Positions 59,605 to 64,000 of a stretch of DNA of 64,000 nucleotides are shown here, piece by piece. A model generated the notes under the pieces. It worked only from the letters and a program-made list of their open reading frames with translations. It was not told where the DNA came from and did not search any database. Each line of letters starts with the position of its first letter. The first letter of the stretch is position 1. Source of the DNA: CANGYM01 sp044372405 (GTDB taxonomy: Bacteria > Pseudomonadota > Alphaproteobacteria > JAJTHO01 > CANGYM01). The DNA lies in contig JBILRW010000003.1 in assembly GCA_044372405.1 (NCBI GenBank), forward strand, positions 1-64,000. The letters are read 5' to 3'. The position numbers and the translations under genes were made by a program.

Positions 59605-60978
59605 ATGACAAAAGATATTTTAATCGTTGATGATGAAGCGGATATTTGTGATCAGCTAAGGGCGATTTTACAGGATGAAGGCTATACTGTCCGCACGGCC
59701 CGCAACAGCGAAGAAGCCGAACAGAAGGTTTCAGAGCGCATTCCCCACTTCATGATTCTTGATATCTGGTTGCAGGGGAGTGCTAAGGATGGCCTGGAAC
59801 TCCTGATCTTTTTTAAATCTCACTATCCCACGCTGCCCATTGTGATGATGAGCGGTCATGCCACCATTGAAACGGCTGTTCAGGCCATTCACAAAGGGGC
59901 CGAGGATGTCATTGAAAAACCCTTTAAAACAGAAAAACTCCTTCATATTCTGGATCGGGTGTTTCAAATGGAGCATTTGCGCCAGGAAAATGCGCTTTTG
60001 AAAACACAAATGGTGTATCAAGACACCTTTATTGGCCATTCCCCTTTTCTTCAACAACTTCAAACAACGGTATCTAAGGTTGCGGCTTTGAATGCCCGTG
60101 TTTTTATTGCTGGGGCCCCAGGGACAGGAAAAACGATGCTGGCCCGGCATATGCATCATGCCTCACGACGGAAAGAGGGCCCCTTTGTTGTGGCTCACTG
60201 TAGCCTGCTACAGGATGATGCCCAAGTTGATCGACGCTTTTTTGGGGCAGAAACAACAGAACAGCACACTATTGGTTTTTTCGAACAGGCCCACGGGGGG
60301 ACCCTCTTTTTGGATGAGGTTTCCGATTTGCCCCCCTCTTTTCAAGCCAAACTTGTTCGTTTCCTCCAAGATGGAAAATTTACCCGAATTGGGGGAGAGA
60401 GCCCCCTTCAGGTGGATGTTCGTATGATTGCCTCAACATCGAGGGACCCCAAAGAGGCTGTGGCCGATGGCGCTCTGCGCGAAGATCTGTACCACAGGTT
60501 AAACGTTGTCTTTATCCCCGTTTTGCCCCTGACCCAGCGTCGCGAGGATATTATCCCCCTGGCCCAGTATTTTATGCGCACCTGCGCTGGGGTTCTGGGA
60601 TTGCCCGAGCGACCCTTTTCCCAGGATGCCATGGCTGCCCTGCAATCCTATACCTGGCCCGGCAATATCAGGCAACTAAAGCACACCATCGAATGGCTGT
60701 TGATTATGGGCGCAGGGGGGATTCGAGAACCCATTACCGTGGATTTATTGCCCAAAGAAATCTATGAAACAGCCCCGCTGATTTTACAAAGCGAAAGAAA
60801 GAGGGACCTGATGGAACTCACCCTGCGCGATGCCCGTGCTGTGTTTGAAAGAGAGTACTTGCAAGCCCAGCTGCTGCGTCATAACGGCAACATTTCCCGC
60901 GTGGCCAATAACATTCGAATGGAACGCTCCGCCCTGCATCGAAAAATGAAAAGTTTAGGGCTGGATCATTGCGAATAA
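59605..60978 (+). CDS. ntrX: Response regulator NtrX
   Basis: The 457-residue regulator has a receiver domain (phosphoacceptor Asp53 in ILDIWLQGS), an AAA+ domain with Walker A GAPGTGKTMLARH and LFLDEVSDLPPSFQAKL, and a C-terminal Fis-type HTH (LLRHNGNISRVANNIRMERSALHRKM). The loop where sigma-54 activators carry GAFTGA reads FFGAETTEQHTIGFFEQ here, so it lacks the sigma-54 contact, as is known for other NtrX proteins. Cognate partner of ntrY. Confidence 0.94.
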   Translation: MTKDILIVDDEADICDQLRAILQDEGYTVRTARNSEEAEQKVSERIPHFMILDIWLQGSAKDGLELLIFFKSHYPTLPIVMMSGHATIETAVQAIHKGAEDVIEKPFKTEKLLHILDRVFQMEHLRQENALLKTQMVYQDTFIGHSPFLQQLQTTVSKVAALNARVFIAGAPGTGKTMLARHMHHASRRKEGPFVVAHCSLLQDDAQVDRRFFGAETTEQHTIGFFEQAHGGTLFLDEVSDLPPSFQAKLVRFLQDGKFTRIGGESPLQVDVRMIASTSRDPKEAVADGALREDLYHRLNVVFIPVLPLTQRREDIIPLAQYFMRTCAGVLGLPERPFSQDAMAALQSYTWPGNIRQLKHTIEWLLIMGAGGIREPITVDLLPKEIYETAPLILQSERKRDLMELTLRDARAVFEREYLQAQLLRHNGNISRVANNIRMERSALHRKMKSLGLDHCE

Positions 60979-61024
60979 TCCCTCTACTATCCCCCCATCG
61001 TTCATTTTTGGTGAGAAACGCATC

Positions 61025-62422
61025 GTGAAACCTCTTCCTCCTCTTCGTATGTCTGGTGCGGAGGTTTTACCTATTGTCGAGGGTGGCAAGGGTATTTCCG
61101 TATCCAATGGGGAAAGTTCTGGCGCATGGGCTGCCGCCGGGGGTGTGGGGACCTTTTCAGGGGTCAATGCCGATTCCTATGATGACAATGGCCGGGTGAT
61201 ACCCCAGATTTATCACGGAAAAACCCGCCGTCAACGCCATGAAGAGCTGATTGCCTACGCTATTCGCGGCGGCATCCACCAAGCCCAAATTGCCCATGAT
61301 ATGGCGGGGGACCGGGGCCGCTTGCATATGAATGTTTTATGGGAAATGGCGGCTACTGAACAAATTTTGCATGGTATTTTAGAAGGCGCCAAGGGCCTGA
61401 TCCATGGCATTACCTGCGGCGCGGGCATGCCCTATCGGATTGCGGAAATTTCGGCGGGGTATGGACTTTACTATTATCCCATTGTCTCTTCGGCGCGGGC
61501 TTTTAATGCCCTTTGGAAACGGGCCTATCAGAAATTCTCTGATTTTTTGGGGGGGGTTGTTTACGAAGATCCCTGGCGCGCCGGTGGTCATAATGGTCTG
61601 AGCAACAGTGAAAATCCCAATATCCCAGAGGACCCCTATCCCCGCGTGCGCGATTTGCGAACCCTGATGAATAGTGTTGGCTTGCACCACATCCCTATTA
61701 TTATGGCGGGCGGTGTCTGGTATCTTCGGGAATGGGAGAGTTGGCTGGATAATCCCGAAATTGGGCCCATTGCGTTTCAGTTTGGAACGCGCCCTCTGCT
61801 GACCCAGGAAAGTCCCATTTCGGATCAATGGAAACAACGTCTGCTCAATCTAAAAGCCGGCGATGTTTATTTAAATAAGTTTAGTCCAACGGGATTTTAT
61901 TCCTCTGCGGTTCATAATCGTTTTTTAGAAAATCTCAAAACCCGGTCCGAACGGCAAATGGCCTTTACGTCAGAGCCCTTTGCCGCCCATCACGTTCCTT
62001 TCGCCCACGGCGCCCGAAGTCGGGTTATTTATTTGACGGAAGAAGACAAAATCAAAGCCGATGCCTATGTGGCGTTAGGCTATACCGAGGTCCTAAAAAC
62101 CCCCGATTCTACGGTGGTATTTGTCACCCCTGCCGAATCAGCCACGATTCGAGAAGATCAAATCAATTGCATGGGCTGCCTCAGCGCCTGCGCTTTCAGC
62201 AACTGGTCCCAAAATGAAGAAGGCACCACTGGAAAACGGGCCGATCCCCGGTCGTTCTGCATTCAAAAAACCCTGCAGGACATCGCCCACGGGGGGGAAA
62301 CTGAGGATCAGCTGATGTTCGCCGGCCATAACGCCTATCGTTTTGCTTCCGATCCCTTTTATCAAAACGGATTTATCCCCACGGTTAAACAATTGGTTGA
62401 TCGTATCGCGTCAGGCGATTGA
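61025..62422 (+). CDS. Nitronate monooxygenase-like flavoprotein with a Cys-rich C-terminal region
   Basis: The 465-residue protein has a TIM-barrel flavin-type core like 2-nitropropane dioxygenases/NMO: GITCGAGMPYRIAEI, PIIMAGGVWYLREW and FGTRPLLTQES. It is about 100 residues longer than classical NMO and carries CMGCLSACAFS (around residue 380) plus FCIQKTL, a short cysteine cluster. It may bind a metal or iron-sulfur cluster. The start is GTG 61025 with no clear ribosome site. Enzyme substrate unknown. Confidence 0.78.
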   Translation: MKPLPPLRMSGAEVLPIVEGGKGISVSNGESSGAWAAAGGVGTFSGVNADSYDDNGRVIPQIYHGKTRRQRHEELIAYAIRGGIHQAQIAHDMAGDRGRLHMNVLWEMAATEQILHGILEGAKGLIHGITCGAGMPYRIAEISAGYGLYYYPIVSSARAFNALWKRAYQKFSDFLGGVVYEDPWRAGGHNGLSNSENPNIPEDPYPRVRDLRTLMNSVGLHHIPIIMAGGVWYLREWESWLDNPEIGPIAFQFGTRPLLTQESPISDQWKQRLLNLKAGDVYLNKFSPTGFYSSAVHNRFLENLKTRSERQMAFTSEPFAAHHVPFAHGARSRVIYLTEEDKIKADAYVALGYTEVLKTPDSTVVFVTPAESATIREDQINCMGCLSACAFSNWSQNEEGTTGKRADPRSFCIQKTLQDIAHGGETEDQLMFAGHNAYRFASDPFYQNGFIPTVKQLVDRIASGD

Positions 62423-62449
62423 TTTATAAAAACAAAAAAGGATTTGTTT

Positions 62450-63319
62450 ATGTGGTGGATTTACGCCCTGTTGGCGGGCGTTAGCTTTGCTGGATACCTT
62501 TTATCCACGGGATTATCCCAGACATCGGCCAAAGTGCTCTCGCTCTATCGGGGGGTGGGGGCTATGGTTGTTTTTGGTCCTTTGGCCTTTTTTGTCACCA
62601 TGCCCCGGGATATCTATTTTTATGTTTTGTCCGCCGTTGTGGGCTTTGTGGTCTTGGTTTTGGATTTTCTGATGTTCTGGGCGGCGCAGCGGTATGGGGC
62701 GGGAACGGTGGGACGCCTGACGCCTGTGGGTATTGCCTTTATTTTTTTGGGATGGGTTGTTTACGATCCTGCCTATCGGGATTTGATGATTCAGTGGCCT
62801 TTGTGGCGGTCTCTGGGGGTTGTTTTTTTCTTAATGGGGGGGATTGTGTGTCTGTCCTCTATGCGGCACGATCCCATTGCCCGCAGTGCGATTAAGGCCT
62901 GTCTTGGCATTGCTGCGTTGGGGGCCTTCATTGATGCGGCCAGCAAAGTCGTCCTGGATTATGGCACTTTGCCGGATATTGCCCTGGCGTATATGTCTGC
63001 GGCCAGCATCGCCGCTGGCATCACCAGTCTTTTCAGTTATTTTCTCTTCATGCGGGATGTGCCCATGAAGGATATGTTTTCCCGCTCGGCTCTTATCGGC
63101 GGCGCATTGCTCCTTCTTTCCCTGGCGGGGCTTATCCTCTTTAAAATGTATGCCATGCGGGACGTCACCAACCCCTCTTACGTTGTGGCGCTGATTTGCA
63201 CAGCCCCTTTGTGGATTACGCTTTATAATAAAATGACCAAAACACCAGATCCGACAGATCTCAGGGCCGGTTTCGCCTTTGTTGTGTGCATGATTGGCCT
63301 GGTTTTGTTGTCGGCATAA
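62450..63319 (+). CDS. DMT superfamily (EamA-like) membrane protein
   Basis: The 289-residue protein has about ten membrane helices arranged as two halves, the layout of EamA/DMT transporters. The first helix is WWIYALLAGVSFAGYLLSTG, with an N-terminal Met after aaaaaagga (ATG 62450 preferred over TTG 62444). The substrate is unknown; DMT proteins export or import metabolites. It follows the flavoprotein gene by 27 bases. Confidence 0.8.
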   Translation: MWWIYALLAGVSFAGYLLSTGLSQTSAKVLSLYRGVGAMVVFGPLAFFVTMPRDIYFYVLSAVVGFVVLVLDFLMFWAAQRYGAGTVGRLTPVGIAFIFLGWVVYDPAYRDLMIQWPLWRSLGVVFFLMGGIVCLSSMRHDPIARSAIKACLGIAALGAFIDAASKVVLDYGTLPDIALAYMSAASIAAGITSLFSYFLFMRDVPMKDMFSRSALIGGALLLLSLAGLILFKMYAMRDVTNPSYVVALICTAPLWITLYNKMTKTPDPTDLRAGFAFVVCMIGLVLLSA

Positions 63320-63387
63320 CAGCGCTTCTGTCTTGACCCCCCGTGAAATTTCAGGGAATGTTAATCAGCCGGAATAATAATGATAAT

Positions 63388-64000
63388 ATGGCTTTGCGTT
63401 CGTTTTTTTTGTCTTTTTTTTGTGTGCTGACGCTCCTTGGGGGCGTTTCGGCCCAGGGGGCCACGCTGCGCATCGGGCAACACGAAACATTTATCCGTTT
63501 TGTGATCACGTCTCCCCAGGCCGTCACGCACCAGATTCAGGGATCGTCTTTAAGTTTGACTCTGAAAGATACCCTGGTTACAGACGGGTTGTTAAAGCCA
63601 TCCTCCGTTGTTTCTATCAAAAATGATAAAGAACAAGACACAACAACGATAACAGTTGCGTTTAAGGAACCTATTCAAGGCGTCGCCCCCAAAGTCATTG
63701 GCAGCCGAAAAATTTTTGACGTTACGCTCGGGGCGGCCTCCCCGCCTGCCGTGGCTGAAGCAGAAAAGACAGAAGAAAAAACAAAGGCAACGCCACCCTT
63801 GCCTGCCCCTGCGCCGGAAACGTCACCGGTTTCAGAAAAATCCCCCATTGTTGAAAAGCCAGCCTCGGCGGCTCAGGCGCCTTTGACCAACGAAAACGCA
63901 ACGGTTTCCCTGGTGGCCGGTGATGTTCGTTTTTCGTTTCCTGATGCTAAACCGGTGGGCGTGGCTGTTTTTCAGCGGGCTGGGTGGCAGTGGATTGTTT
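63388..64000 (+). CDS. Secreted protein, C-terminus beyond the window
   Basis: The open frame begins at ATG 63388 and runs off the end: 204 codons are visible. It starts with a signal peptide (residues 1-24: ALRSFFLSFFCVLTLLGGVSA, then QGATL) and then short beta-rich segments (LRIGQHETFIRFVIT), a Pro/Ala/Glu-rich linker (about residues 110-165) and an end GVAVFQRAGWQWIV like the FRRAG-LWVVFD motif of large alphaproteobacterial periplasmic proteins with TPR repeats. Function unknown. It is likely translocated to the periplasm. Confidence 0.7.
   Translation, partial: MALRSFFLSFFCVLTLLGGVSAQGATLRIGQHETFIRFVITSPQAVTHQIQGSSLSLTLKDTLVTDGLLKPSSVVSIKNDKEQDTTTITVAFKEPIQGVAPKVIGSRKIFDVTLGAASPPAVAEAEKTEEKTKATPPLPAPAPETSPVSEKSPIVEKPASAAQAPLTNENATVSLVAGDVRFSFPDAKPVGVAVFQRAGWQWIV

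Noticed and set aside
1..64000. tRNA or rRNA genes
   Set aside because: The gaps between genes are short, and no cloverleaf or T-loop consensus was recognised in them.

Overview
The window reads as a dense, essentially complete stretch of an alphaproteobacterial chromosome with intermediate base composition (about half G+C by eye). The alphaproteobacterial signature rests on GapR (DUF2312), DUF2336, NtrY/NtrX without NtrB/NtrC, an NDUFA9-like protein, a MidA-like methyltransferase, a PurS-type purine pathway, AddA, CcmABCD, YejBE, and the DapD, FliP and MotAB sequences. Three dispersed flagellar genes (motA, motB, fliP) suggest a flagellated cell. A long palindromic repeat near 53.8 kb resembles the 'cattgcgagc...gctcgcaatg' elements known from Rickettsiales and several other bacteria. 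I cannot fix the order; a Holosporales/Rickettsiales-like or Rhodospirillales-like lineage would fit. No rRNA, tRNA, insertion sequence, integrase or CRISPR array is visible.

Layout. 0-1.4 kb: two toxin-antitoxin modules (brnTA, higBA); higBA is bracketed by a 24-base direct repeat whose right copy is the 3' end of rpiB. 1.4-3.0 kb (minus): purC-purS-rpiB. 3.1-7.8 kb: trpB-trpA-accD-plsY-dprA behind a clear sigma-70-type promoter. 7.9-10.4 kb: prfA, a small unknown gene, and a DUF2336 gene flanked on both sides by 7-base tandem repeats. 10.4-18 kb (minus): trhO, trxA, accA, yejE/yejB, pepF, a glycosyltransferase and gapR. 18.2-24.4 kb: a REC-PAS-histidine kinase, then the tightly coupled series HAD phosphatase-dapD-NDUFA9-like-rnhB-glycosyltransferase. 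24.4-27.4 kb (minus): glyQ-glyS. 27.5-31.6 kb: flavodoxin-like protein, fabD, ccmABCD (including the 25-codon ccmD), tsaE. 31.6-33.3 kb (minus): an MnmC-C-like FAD oxidoreductase and a short-chain dehydrogenase. 33.3-43.1 kb: motA-motB-unknown-midA-like, rpsU, addA, and an unrecognised 857-residue protein with a sigma region 4-like segment. 43.1-45.8 kb (minus): ubiA, fliP, hemH. 45.9-47.6 kb: ettA. 47.6-53.6 kb (minus): a GldF/GldG/DUF4340 ABC cluster running into surA-pdxA. 53.8-61 kb: palindromic repeat, ABC ATPase, prfB with an intact programmed +1 frameshift, phrB, ntrY, ntrX. 61-64 kb: a nitronate monooxygenase-like protein, a DMT-like membrane protein and a secreted protein cut by the window end.

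Most genes are housekeeping and sit in overlapping (ATGA) operons: envelope lipid supply (accA, accD, plsY, fabD), tryptophan and purine synthesis, translation (prfA, prfB, rpsU, glyQS, ettA, tsaE, trhO), cytochrome c maturation, and outer-membrane protein folding (surA). The parts that stand out are the stacked toxin-antitoxin modules at rpiB, the heptamer-flanked DUF2336 gene, the large sigma4-like protein beside an addA with no addB, and the GldFG/DUF4340 cluster whose ATPase is divergent across a repeat element.
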